Shown: positions 51,024 through 59,663 of the stretch, in pieces
Position numbering within the stretch: position 1 is the stretch's first letter
How the letters are laid out: each line of letters starts with the position of its first letter
DNA from: Acidisarcina sp963790505
GTDB lineage: Bacteria; Acidobacteriota; Terriglobia; Terriglobales; Acidobacteriaceae
Assembly: GCA_963790505.1 (NCBI GenBank)
Contig: CAWBOT010000005.1
Location: 806,001-870,000, forward strand
Length of the DNA: 64,000 bases
Reading direction: 5' to 3'
Notes under the pieces: generated by a model
What the model was told of the DNA's origin: nothing
Databases searched by the model: none
The model's input: the letters and a program-made list of their open reading frames with translations, nothing else
Program-made: the position numbers and the translations under genes

Positions 51024-51869
51024 ATGGCGCTGCTGGCTGAGAATAGATATGGCAAACACCGGGTGCGGGTAGTCAAGGTCACTCGAGACGATGGCGTACA
51101 TACGGTGCGGGAGTGGAGCGTGAACGTCCTGATTCAGGGCGATTACGATGACTGTTTCCGGACCGGCAGCAACCGTGACATCCTGCCTACGGACACGATG
51201 AAAAATACGGTGTATTCGCTGGCGCGGGACTCTGGCGCTACCTGCATTGAGGACTTCGCGAAGGAGATGGCCGCTCATTTTCTGGACAGCTATCGGCAGG
51301 CGCAGTCGGTCACTGTCGATATCAAAGAGAAGCTTTGGAAGCACCTGGTGTTCGGCGGCGAAGCGCATCCGACGAGTTTTCAGCAGGAGAGCGGCGAGTT
51401 GCAGACGACGTCGGTGACAGGTTCGCGGGGCGCCGCACCGAAGGTCACATCCGGGCTTAGCGGGTTGGTGATTCTCAAGACGTCGGAGTCGGCTTTTGAA
51501 GGCTATATCAAAGACCGCCTGACCACGCTGCGCGAGACCAACGACCGGCTCTTTGGCACGGATGTCACCGCGAGCTGGAGTTATGATGGCGACGCTCTAC
51601 CCTTCGAAGAGCTACGCGATAAGGTGCGGAGCGCTCTGCTAGAAGCATTTGCAAATCACAAGAGCCTCTCGGTGCAGCACACGCTTTTCGCGATGGCTGA
51701 GGCAGCTCTTGCGCGGGTTGCGAGGTTGACCGACATAACCCTTACCATGCCGAACAAGCATTGCCTGCTGATCGATCTATCGCCTTTCGGGCAGAGCAAC
51801 CCGAATGAGATCTTCGTGCCAACCGAGGAACCTCACGGCTATATCGAGGCGACGGTGAGACGAGAGTGA
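51024..51869 (+). CDS. uox: Urate oxidase (cofactor-free uricase)
   Basis: 281 residues of the tandem T-fold uricase: 'ENRYGKHRVRVVKVTR' with the active Lys, 'LPTDTMKNTVYSLA' with the active Thr, 'DSYRQAQSVTVDIKEKLW', 'SGLSGLVILKTSESAF', 'SVQHTLFAMAEAAL', 'MPNKHCLLIDLSPFG' and 'NEIFVPTEEPHGYIEATV'. It converts urate with O2 to 5-hydroxyisourate and H2O2. It starts the pathway but stands last but one in the operon, 26 bases before dgt. It is of the cofactor-free type, not the FAD type HpxO. Confidence 0.95.
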   Translation: MALLAENRYGKHRVRVVKVTRDDGVHTVREWSVNVLIQGDYDDCFRTGSNRDILPTDTMKNTVYSLARDSGATCIEDFAKEMAAHFLDSYRQAQSVTVDIKEKLWKHLVFGGEAHPTSFQQESGELQTTSVTGSRGAAPKVTSGLSGLVILKTSESAFEGYIKDRLTTLRETNDRLFGTDVTASWSYDGDALPFEELRDKVRSALLEAFANHKSLSVQHTLFAMAEAALARVARLTDITLTMPNKHCLLIDLSPFGQSNPNEIFVPTEEPHGYIEATVRRE

Positions 51870-51895
51870 ATCGAGAGCCGCGATAAACTGGTAAT

Positions 51896-53056
51896 GTGAG
51901 CGGACATAGCGCGAGCAATCACGAGCTGAAGCTGGTGGACCTGTCGGCCTGCGCGGTCGACGGGGTCGATATTGCCGATCCGCTGACCACGCGGACTTAT
52001 CCGGAAAATGTTCATGCCTATCGCACCGCTTTTGAGCGGGACCGCGGACGCGTGACCCACGCGCGGTCTTTCCGGCGCATGGCGGGCAAGACGCAGGTTT
52101 TCTCCAATCGCTATTCCGACCATTTCCGCAGCCGATTGACGCACACGCTCGAGGTTTCGCAGATCGCCCGGACGGTGGCTGGCGCGCTCGGTCTCAACCA
52201 GGAACTGACTGAGACCCTGGCACTGGTCCACGATATCGGCCATCCACCTTTCGGTCACGCCGGCGAGCGAGCGCTCGACGCCGCCATGCGCGAACACGGG
52301 CTGTGCTTCGATCACAATCTTCACGCCTTGCGCATTGTTGAGCACTTCGAACAGAGATATGCCGCGCACCCAGGACTCAACCTGACACTGGGTGTAAGGG
52401 AAGGGATCGTCAAACACTCCCGCGATTACAAGTCCGCGGAACATCCTGAGCTGAGCGAGTACTTCCTTGATCTGCGGCCTCCGCTGGAGGCGCAGTTGAT
52501 CGACCTTGCCGACGAAATCGCATATCTCACGGCGGATATTGACGATGGTCTCGAGGCCGGCATCCTTGAGCTTCAGGACCTCCGCAACCACGTCGCCATC
52601 TTCGGACGGACCTACACGAAGATGGAGCAGCAGCACCCGAAGGCGGCCGGGAAGCTGCTGCTCGCCGGAGCACTGACGCGGATGCTGAACGAACTGACAC
52701 GCGACCTCATTCGCGAGACGGCGAGGCGGACGCATGAGGCTGGAGTTACCTCGCTTGCGGAAGTGCGTCGACGCAGCGAACGGCTGGCGGCGCTGTCGGC
52801 AGAGAAAGAGGAAGAGCGGAAACAGGCGAAGAGCTATCTGCACGATCATCTCTATGTTTCCGATGAGATCAGAAGGAATCATCGGCAGGCGGAAGAGGTT
52901 GTCGGGGGGTTATTTCGCGATTGGGTCAGAAACCCAGAGCTGTTGCCGAATACCTATCTTGCCATGGTCGATCGCGACGGGGCGCCGCGAGTGGTAGCTG
53001 ATTACATCGCGGGAATGACGGACACGTTCATTCTCGAGCACTGGCGAGAGCGCTAG
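51896..53056 (+). CDS. dgt: Deoxyguanosine triphosphate triphosphohydrolase-like protein
   Basis: 386 residues from GTG 51896. The HD phosphohydrolase pattern is full: 'FERDRGRVTHARSFRRMAGKTQVF', 'SRLTHTLEVSQIARTVA', 'ALVHDIGHPPFGHAGERALD', 'GIVKHSRDYK' and 'LADEIAYLTADIDDGLEAG'. Such enzymes split dNTPs into the nucleoside and triphosphate. It follows urate oxidase by 26 bases and may be cotranscribed. This links deoxyguanosine release to guanine deamination and urate breakdown, though the gene is often found alone in other genomes. Confidence 0.9.
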   Translation: MSGHSASNHELKLVDLSACAVDGVDIADPLTTRTYPENVHAYRTAFERDRGRVTHARSFRRMAGKTQVFSNRYSDHFRSRLTHTLEVSQIARTVAGALGLNQELTETLALVHDIGHPPFGHAGERALDAAMREHGLCFDHNLHALRIVEHFEQRYAAHPGLNLTLGVREGIVKHSRDYKSAEHPELSEYFLDLRPPLEAQLIDLADEIAYLTADIDDGLEAGILELQDLRNHVAIFGRTYTKMEQQHPKAAGKLLLAGALTRMLNELTRDLIRETARRTHEAGVTSLAEVRRRSERLAALSAEKEEERKQAKSYLHDHLYVSDEIRRNHRQAEEVVGGLFRDWVRNPELLPNTYLAMVDRDGAPRVVADYIAGMTDTFILEHWRER

Positions 53057-53060
53057 TAGT

Positions 53061-54194
53061 TTAGGTGCACAGATCCTGAATCACAGTCTTGAGCATTTCG
53101 ACGCAGGCGTATAGCTCGGGGCGGGGTACGAATTCTCTCGGGCTATGCGCGGAGTGCATCGACCCCGGACCAAAGACGACGGCTTCTGCGCCCAACCGGT
53201 TGAGCCAGGGAGCTTCCGTGCCAAAGGCGACTGAGGCTGGGTCATGGCCACTCGCTTTGACGACGGAATGAAGTAGTGGGCTGTCATGGTCGAGTGCGAA
53301 ACCTTCCTGCATGCGAGCAACGTGGAAGTCGCAATGAAAGGATGAGTCTGACTCGGTAAGACGAGCAATTGCTTCCTCGACCATCTCCACGATCAGCTCG
53401 GGTTTCTGGCCAGCAACAGGACGCCATTCGAGCAGGAAATGACAGGATGGCGCGACGATGTTCTTCGCCAGACCGCCGTGGATTTCGCCGATATTGATGG
53501 TTGTCCATGGAGGGGTGAATCCATCCGCGCGAAGATCCTTCAGGCGCTCCGCGATCCGTTCAATTTCGACGATGAGCTTCGCCGCCTGGTAGATGGCCGA
53601 AACGCCATTCTCGGGGAAGGCGCTGTGGGCTTCGCGGCCATGGAGGGTGATCTCGGCGAGGCAATAGCCTTTGCCGGCGCGGACCGGCTGGAGAGAGGTA
53701 GGTTCGCCGACAAGCGCGTATTTAGCGCTCAGGGCCTCCTGTTCGACTAAGTGGCGAGCGCCGACGCAGCCGATCTCTTCGTCGGCGGTCAAAACAATGC
53801 CGACGGGGTGGCGGAGCTGCGATGTGTCGATCGAGTCAGCGGTGGCGAGGATGCAGGCCAGATACCCCTTCACATCGCAGGCGCCACATCCATGAAGGTT
53901 TTCGCCGTGGATGACGAGAGTGGTTGCTTCGGCCCAGTCGCTGCTGTAGGGCACCGTGTCGGTATGGCAGACGAGGACAAGATGGAACGCGCCGCCTATC
54001 GGTGGCGTAGAGGCGGCCCACGCGATAAGGTTGATTTTTTCCAGGCCAGCAGGGTCGCGGTAGGGATATTCTTCAAAGCTCCAGCCGGCCGCGGTCAATA
54101 CGGATTGGGCGAAGGCAATGACGCCGCGATTCGATTGCCGGGAAACCGAGGAGATCGAGATCAACTCACGCAGCAGCTCAACGGGATCACTCAT
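53061..54194 (-). CDS. M20 metallo-deacylase, ArgE/DapE-like, coupled to hutF
   Basis: 377 residues: 'LVLVCHTDTVPYSSDW', 'HGCGACDVKGYLACIL', 'VGIVLTADEEIGCVGA', 'YALVGEPTSLQPVRAGKGYCLAEITLHGREAHSAFPENG' elements and a C-terminal 'VVFGPGSMHSAHSPREFV', i.e. an acetylornithine deacetylase-type two-metal enzyme. Its ATG overlaps the hutF stop (54191-54194). No arginine genes are near. HutF makes N-formylglutamate, and no hutG is visible here. The enzyme may therefore remove the formyl group from that product. This is inference from coupling; ordinary acetylornithine deacetylase activity remains possible. Confidence 0.85.
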   Translation of the reverse strand: MSDPVELLRELISISSVSRQSNRGVIAFAQSVLTAAGWSFEEYPYRDPAGLEKINLIAWAASTPPIGGAFHLVLVCHTDTVPYSSDWAEATTLVIHGENLHGCGACDVKGYLACILATADSIDTSQLRHPVGIVLTADEEIGCVGARHLVEQEALSAKYALVGEPTSLQPVRAGKGYCLAEITLHGREAHSAFPENGVSAIYQAAKLIVEIERIAERLKDLRADGFTPPWTTINIGEIHGGLAKNIVAPSCHFLLEWRPVAGQKPELIVEMVEEAIARLTESDSSFHCDFHVARMQEGFALDHDSPLLHSVVKASGHDPASVAFGTEAPWLNRLGAEAVVFGPGSMHSAHSPREFVPRPELYACVEMLKTVIQDLCT

Positions 54195-55579
54195 GTGCTG
54201 GTTTCCTGCAGTAAATCGCAGTAGTCGCTGACGACCGACTCCTGCAAGGGATGTTTACCCGACTCGACGATCAATCGACCATTCACCGCGACGTCGCAGA
54301 TCGCGGTCCTGGAAAGACCGAAGACGATGCTGGCCAGGAGTTCGTCGGGGCCGTTGCCGGCGATGGAGGGGTCGCGGAGGTCGACGGTGAAGAAGTCCGC
54401 CGGCTTCCCAGCTTCGAGGGCGCCGGCGGGAGAAGCGAGCGATGCAGCGCCATGAAGGGTTGCGCAGTCGAAGAGCCTTTGCGGCAGGCCGGAGTCGTCG
54501 ATGGTGTCGAGCACAGCGCGCTCCAGCTTTTTGAGGCGGAGGTTGTATTCGAGCTCGCGGGCATTTTCAAGCGGATCGATCTGGGTCAGGCTGTCGGAGC
54601 CGAAGGCGATCCGAACTCTCGCGCGCATGAGAGCATCGGCAGGGAGGATGCCGTCGCCGAGGTTGCGTTCGGTTGTCGGGCAGGCGCCGATGATGGCCCC
54701 GGATCGGCTGACGGCGGTAATCTCCTCTGCGCTGAGATGAATGCCGTGAATGGCGGTGAAGCGTTCGTCGAGAATGCCTTCGCGGTCGAGGAAGGCGAAG
54801 GGAGTGCAGCCGTATTCCTCGATGCAAGCGGAGTTTTCTGCTGGTTGCTCGGCGACGTGCATGTGCACCGGCAGCATCTCGGCGCGCGCCCAGGCGGTGA
54901 TCTCGCGCAGGTACTCCAGCGGCACGGCGCGAATGCTGTGCGGCGCAACGCCCACCCAGGCGTCTCCTTTGTGATCGGCGAGCGCGGAGCGAAGGGCCGC
55001 GGTGTTCTCGAGAAATCCCGCCGGATCGGGTTCGATGAATCGCCGCTGCCCCGGATCAGGCGGTTTGGAGTATCCGGCGCGGACGTAGGCGACGCGCAGC
55101 AAGGCGATCCGGATGCCGACGTTCTTTGCTGCGTGAACGATCTGCAGCGCGATTTCATTCGGATTGCTGTAGGGCGAACCGTCGCGATCACGGTGAACGT
55201 AATGAAATTCGCCGACGGTCGTGATGCCGGCGAGCGCCATCTCGAGAAAGGCCATGCGGGCGATTGTGCCGAGTTGCTCGGGATCGAAGCGACCTGCCGC
55301 GCGGTACATCGCATCTCGCCATGACCAGAAATCCGGCCCAGCTTTTTTTCGCGACTCGACTGTGCCGCGGATCGTTCGCTGAAAGCTGTGGGAGTGAACG
55401 TCGATCATGCCGGGGAGCATGGCGCGGTGCGGCAAATCGACGACCTTCGCAGCAGTCTGGCCTGCGGGGTCGCGTTCCGTAATGCTCAGAATTTCGCCGG
55501 TTTCGGAGACAACAACGGCCTTACCGAGTTCAAAGCGATGGCCGGTATAGACAAGCTCGGGGTGGTAGACAATCGTCAC
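54191..55579 (-). CDS. hutF: Formimidoylglutamate deiminase
   Basis: 462 residues. It has the amidohydrolase metal sites 'LPGMIDVHSHSFQR', 'LPVHMHVAEQPAEN', 'FTAIHGIHLSAEEI' and 'RIAFGSDSLTQIDPLENARELEY'. The HutF-typical 'GPDFWSWRDAMYRAAGRFDPEQL', 'GITTVGEFHYVHRDRDGSPYSNPNEIAL' and 'GQRRFIEPDP' blocks are also present. It converts N-formimino-L-glutamate, from histidine, to N-formylglutamate and ammonia. The other hut genes (hutH, U, I) are not in the window. It is first in a two-gene operon with the M20 deacylase and diverges from the gene at 55687. Confidence 0.9.
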   Translation of the reverse strand: MTIVYHPELVYTGHRFELGKAVVVSETGEILSITERDPAGQTAAKVVDLPHRAMLPGMIDVHSHSFQRTIRGTVESRKKAGPDFWSWRDAMYRAAGRFDPEQLGTIARMAFLEMALAGITTVGEFHYVHRDRDGSPYSNPNEIALQIVHAAKNVGIRIALLRVAYVRAGYSKPPDPGQRRFIEPDPAGFLENTAALRSALADHKGDAWVGVAPHSIRAVPLEYLREITAWARAEMLPVHMHVAEQPAENSACIEEYGCTPFAFLDREGILDERFTAIHGIHLSAEEITAVSRSGAIIGACPTTERNLGDGILPADALMRARVRIAFGSDSLTQIDPLENARELEYNLRLKKLERAVLDTIDDSGLPQRLFDCATLHGAASLASPAGALEAGKPADFFTVDLRDPSIAGNGPDELLASIVFGLSRTAICDVAVNGRLIVESGKHPLQESVVSDYCDLLQETST

Positions 55580-55686
55580 AGCCCCATCTTCTCATCTTGA
55601 CCCCGAGATGCGCCGGTCCCGGCATTCGGACCCAAGTGAATGGCCAATGCATCCGCTTCGCCCGCAAAACCATCTAGACTAACAAG

Positions 55687-56301
55687 ATGGCAGATCAGCT
55701 TTACCTCAGTCTCTGGTTTCCTAATTTTCGCCTTGCGGGCCTCGCCCCGGCGCTGGTTTCGGTGATTCGGCAGTTTGGCGCGGTGGGTGGCTCTTCGCGG
55801 GTCGCTTCCGCGACCGTTTTTCCGATTTCCCATACCGAGACGCCGTCGTATCAGCGCATTTATTCCGAAGACGAGATGGAAGAGTCGATTCCGGAGCTGG
55901 CCGTCGCCGCAGCTACGGAACTGCTGCACGATGACTTTGCCTACGAATTCGAGGTGATCTGGGAGCTGTGGTCGGCCGAGGTGGGCGGCGGACTCGATCC
56001 GGTATGGAAAAAGGAGCCGCGCCGGGTGACGGTTATCGGTTTCGGTCCGGAGTTCGATGACGGCGCCTACGAGCAGAACGGCCATATCCGGATCGACTTC
56101 GGCATCGACACGCCGTTTCTTCACGAGGACGTCGATCTTGACCGGCAGGCGGTTTCGCGGGTCAAAGAGAATATTCAGATGCTGGTGGACTTTACCAACG
56201 CGGTTCAGGAACATTGCGGCATCTCGAGCCGTCTACTCTGGTCGGAGTCGGGCGAAAGTCTCGCGCAGAAACTTGTCGATCGCCTGCAACGGGTGAACTG
56301 A
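55687..56301 (+). CDS. Conserved protein of unknown function
   Basis: 204 residues without signal peptide or membrane helix. It begins 'MADQLYLSLWFPNFRLAGLAPALVSVIRQFG' and has a well-spread mix of strands and helices, with an acidic 'SEDEMEESIPELAVAAATELL' stretch, a 'YEFEVIWELWS' strand and a 'NGHIRIDFGIDTPFL' strand. I do not recognise the family. It precedes the LPS-export genes by 66 bases on the same strand. Confidence 0.65.
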   Translation: MADQLYLSLWFPNFRLAGLAPALVSVIRQFGAVGGSSRVASATVFPISHTETPSYQRIYSEDEMEESIPELAVAAATELLHDDFAYEFEVIWELWSAEVGGGLDPVWKKEPRRVTVIGFGPEFDDGAYEQNGHIRIDFGIDTPFLHEDVDLDRQAVSRVKENIQMLVDFTNAVQEHCGISSRLLWSESGESLAQKLVDRLQRVN

Positions 56302-56367
56302 GCGCCCAGAGATGATGCCCGCAAGAATGGCGACAAGGCAGATGAACAGTAGGGACAGGCAGGGGCG

Positions 56368-58833
56368 ATGCGCCTAACGATTGCCCGGCTGCGCCTCTGG
56401 ATCGTTGTCCTGGCGTTCCTGCTGGTGGCGGCGCTGGTTGGGAATTTCCTTCACTTTCGTTGGAAGGCCAAGGGTTTGAGCGACCTGCCGGGCGCGATCG
56501 GGGGCGACATACAGCAAACCTCAGACGCGTTCACCTATTCGCAGTCGGTGAAGGGGCGTACTGCCTTCACGATTCACGCCTCAAAGGCGGTTCAATTCAA
56601 GAACGGTACAAGCGCAACCCTGCACGATGTGGTCATCACCCTGTATGGTGCGCAGGGCGATCGCAGCGATCGCATCTCAGGGAGCGAATTCAATTACGAC
56701 AAGAAGGCGGGGTTAGTCACCGCCCAGGGCGAGGTGCAGATCGACCTGCAAGGAGCCGATCTGACAGGCCCGGCTGCGAAGGCGGCAACAGCGGCGGCAA
56801 CAGCGGCGGCAGTGGCGACAGGAAAGAACACGAGCATTTCTCTCGGCGCGTCTCGGCAGGTCGTCCACATCAAGACGAGCGGGCTGGTCTTCAATCAAAA
56901 CACCGAGGTCGCCAGCACCCCGCGGTATGTGGAGTTCAGCACCCCAAAGGGCATGGGGCAGGCCACGGGCGCCACCTACGATGTGAAAAAGGGCCTGCTG
57001 ATCCTGCAGTCTGCGGTCGAGCTTAGATCGGACCGCGATGGTGTGCCGGTAGTGGTCAATGCGTCTCATGCCGAATTTCTGCGTTCGAGCATGCAGGCGT
57101 TTCTGGCGAATCCGGTGTCGAAGTACCAATCGGAGCGGACGACCGCTGACCAGGCTATCGTCTACTTTCGGCAGGACGGCTCGGCGGAGCACATCGACGC
57201 TGAAGGCCACATCCATCTAACTACGGACGACGGAAAAGAGATGACCTCGAGGAGCGCGAAGATCCTGCTCGACTCGCGCAGCCAGCCGCAGCGGGCCGAC
57301 GCCGGCGGCGGGGTGAACTTCGTCTCTCTCAGCGACCCGCAGCAGCAGATGCACGGCAACGCCGTCGAGGGCACTCTGATCTTCGGCGCGGGCGGGACTC
57401 TGAGCCACGCTCAGGCGCGCAACGCGGTGAGCTTCGTCGACCAGCAACGCGGCCTCAGCGACGATCCGCAGGGCTCGGCCACACGCGAACTTCGGGCTGC
57501 CAAGGTGGACATCGATTTCATCGAGGACGCCAAAGGTCACGCCGCCGCCGACAAGGTCCTGGCGTCGGGCGGCGCGACTGCTGTTCTGCATACGATCCGG
57601 ACGAGAGGCGCTTCACAGAACACCACGATCAAGGGCGATCAACTGCTCGCGACTTTGCGCGATGGCCGCGCCATCAGCAGCCTACATGGGGATGGACATA
57701 CCAGCGTTTTAGACGTTTCCCCCACCGGCGCGACCAATTTGAGTACCGGGGACATTTTGGATGTCGGCTTTACTGCGGCGAAGGACCAAAGCCGACCGGC
57801 CACAACAGCGAAGCAAGGTCCGGCCAGCGGCGGTCTGGACGCGGCGCAGATACAGTCTGTGGTCCAGGAGGGCAACGTCGTCATGGTGGGGACGCCAGCC
57901 CCGAACCCGGCGCATCCGGGGTCGCCTACCCGGGCAACGGCGCGGCGCGCCGACTATGACGCTGCCAGCCAGTTGCTCACGCTCACGGGCTCTCCGCGCA
58001 TCGACGACGGCAGCAGCGACATCACCGCCGAGGTCATCGACTACCATCGCGGGACCGAGGTTGCGGAGGCGAGGGGCGACGTCAAGGCCACGTACCGTCA
58101 AGCTGCCAATACCGCGGCACCGGGTAAGAGTGGTTCACCTCCGGGAATTGGCGGCGAGGGGCCTACTCACGTCATTTCCGCCAGCGCCAATCTTGACCAG
58201 GCCCAGGGTTTGGCGATCTTTCGCGGCAAGGCCCGGCTTTGGCAGGGGGCGAATTCAGTCAGCGCTCCCATCATCGAGCTTTCCCGCAACCCGCAGATGT
58301 TGAAGGCTTACAGCGAACCGGCTTCTTCCAACGCGGTCGCTACGGTGATTGCGTCCGCCGCCGATGGCAAGCGTCCGCCGAGCGTCTTCAGCGTTCATAG
58401 CAGCCGGCTGCTGTACGCGGATGCCGATCATAAGGCCACATTTACCGGATCGGTGGTCGCGGAGGATGCGGACGGAGTTGTCCATTCCGACCGGACGGAG
58501 GTTTTCCTGGCGGCTGCGAGCCAGGCAGGAAAGGCGCCGAGTGCGGCCAGATCTTCGGCCGGACCGGGGGCGAGCCGGATCGACCGCATCCTGGCGACAG
58601 GGCATGTGGTGCTGCAACAGCCCGGGCGCCGGGGTACAGGAGAACAGCTTCTTTATACCGCGCAGGACGGAAAATTCGTCCTTACGGGAACTTCTGTGAC
58701 GCCGCCGCATCTGTACGATCAAGCGCGCGGCAACGTGACAGGTGAGGCTTTGATTTTCAATAGTCAGGATGATAGCGTCAGTGTGACAGGCGGCCAGTCA
58801 AGGGCAGTCACCGACACGCGCACGGCAAAGTAG
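56368..58833 (+). CDS. LPS transport protein, LptC fused to LptA/OstA-like domains
   Basis: 821 residues. A single N-terminal membrane anchor (about 10-30) is followed by an LptC-type segment ('LSDLPGAIGGDIQQTSDAFTYSQS', 'AVQFKNGTSATLHDVVITLYG'). Several OstA/LptA beta-jellyroll stretches come next ('VTAQGEVQIDLQGADL', 'DEAEGHIHLTTDDGKEMTSRSAKILLD'-type, 'DAASQLLTLTGSPRI', 'AYSEPASSNAVATV', 'KFVLTGTSVTPP'). E. coli LptC is 191 residues and LptA 185, so this is a long bridge protein combining both. The gene joins LptB across 7 bases. It should carry LPS from the inner membrane toward LptD. Confidence 0.82.
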   Translation: MRLTIARLRLWIVVLAFLLVAALVGNFLHFRWKAKGLSDLPGAIGGDIQQTSDAFTYSQSVKGRTAFTIHASKAVQFKNGTSATLHDVVITLYGAQGDRSDRISGSEFNYDKKAGLVTAQGEVQIDLQGADLTGPAAKAATAAATAAAVATGKNTSISLGASRQVVHIKTSGLVFNQNTEVASTPRYVEFSTPKGMGQATGATYDVKKGLLILQSAVELRSDRDGVPVVVNASHAEFLRSSMQAFLANPVSKYQSERTTADQAIVYFRQDGSAEHIDAEGHIHLTTDDGKEMTSRSAKILLDSRSQPQRADAGGGVNFVSLSDPQQQMHGNAVEGTLIFGAGGTLSHAQARNAVSFVDQQRGLSDDPQGSATRELRAAKVDIDFIEDAKGHAAADKVLASGGATAVLHTIRTRGASQNTTIKGDQLLATLRDGRAISSLHGDGHTSVLDVSPTGATNLSTGDILDVGFTAAKDQSRPATTAKQGPASGGLDAAQIQSVVQEGNVVMVGTPAPNPAHPGSPTRATARRADYDAASQLLTLTGSPRIDDGSSDITAEVIDYHRGTEVAEARGDVKATYRQAANTAAPGKSGSPPGIGGEGPTHVISASANLDQAQGLAIFRGKARLWQGANSVSAPIIELSRNPQMLKAYSEPASSNAVATVIASAADGKRPPSVFSVHSSRLLYADADHKATFTGSVVAEDADGVVHSDRTEVFLAAASQAGKAPSAARSSAGPGASRIDRILATGHVVLQQPGRRGTGEQLLYTAQDGKFVLTGTSVTPPHLYDQARGNVTGEALIFNSQDDSVSVTGGQSRAVTDTRTAK

Positions 58834-58840
58834 TCTCTCA

Positions 58841-59569
58841 ATGCAGAAACTGTCGACCGACGAGATCGGCAAGTCCTATAAAGGACGCCAAGTAGTGCGC
58901 GGAGTGAGCCTCGACATCTCGCAGGGCGAGGTCGTTGGCCTGCTTGGCCCCAACGGGGCGGGAAAAACCACCACGTTTTACATGATCGTCGGGCTGGTGC
59001 GCCCCGATGCCGGTCACATTCTCGCCGACGGCGACGACATTACGCGGGTGCCGATGTACATGCGCGCGCGGCAATACGGCATCAGCTACCTGCCGCAGGA
59101 AGCCTCGGTCTTCCGCAAGCTGACCGTCGAGGAGAACATGCTCGCGGTTCTCGAGGCACAGTCGATCTCGGGCGCAACGCGCCGCGCCCGCACCGAGAAG
59201 CTGATCGACCAGCTGAACCTCGGCCACATCCGCAAGACCCGGGGCTATCAGCTCTCGGGAGGAGAACGCCGGCGGGTAGAGATTGCACGCTGCCTTTGCA
59301 TCCAGCCTTCCTTCATTCTGCTCGATGAGCCCTTTTCGGGAATCGATCCCATTGCGGTGACCGATCTGCAGGAAATAATCTTCGACCTGAAGGCCAGCGG
59401 CATAGGAGTATTGATTACCGATCACAATGTGCGGGAGACCCTTTCGGTGACCGATCGGGCTTACATCATCAACGAGGGGCGGATCTTCCGGGCGGGTACG
59501 CCGGACCAGCTTGGCCGCGATCCCGAGGTGCGGCGGGTGTATCTCGGCGGCGGATTCTCGTTCGGGTAG
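58841..59569 (+). CDS. lptB: LPS export ABC transporter ATP-binding protein
   Basis: 242 residues, a complete ABC ATPase: Walker A 'LLGPNGAGKTTTFYMIVG', Q-loop 'ISYLPQEASVFRKLTVEENM', signature 'GYQLSGGERRRVEIARCL', Walker B 'FILLDEPFSGIDPIAV' and H-loop 'LITDHNVRETL'. 'EASVFRKLTVEENMLAVLE' and 'FSGIDPIAV' are typical of LptB. It powers LPS extraction by LptFG, which are not in the window. It is coupled to the lptC/A gene and precedes rpoN. Confidence 0.96.
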   Translation: MQKLSTDEIGKSYKGRQVVRGVSLDISQGEVVGLLGPNGAGKTTTFYMIVGLVRPDAGHILADGDDITRVPMYMRARQYGISYLPQEASVFRKLTVEENMLAVLEAQSISGATRRARTEKLIDQLNLGHIRKTRGYQLSGGERRRVEIARCLCIQPSFILLDEPFSGIDPIAVTDLQEIIFDLKASGIGVLITDHNVRETLSVTDRAYIINEGRIFRAGTPDQLGRDPEVRRVYLGGGFSFG

Positions 59570-59663
59570 GTCGTGCTCAGCCAGCGTTCGCCACGCCAGG
59601 ATTACTTGCCAGAGCCGGGAAAGGTACACTTGGAGTGTCTCCGGGTATTAGCGGCGATCAACT

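Noticed and set aside
51839..52882. 347-codon minus-strand frame opposite dgt
   Set aside because: Mirror of the HD-domain gene; no motif.
56770..56825. GCGGCAACA-like short tandem repeat in the LptC/A gene
   Set aside because: In-frame Ala/Thr codon run in a linker; ordinary low-complexity coding sequence.
58838..59629. 263-codon minus-strand frame opposite lptB
   Set aside because: No family pattern; lptB on the other strand has all ABC motifs.
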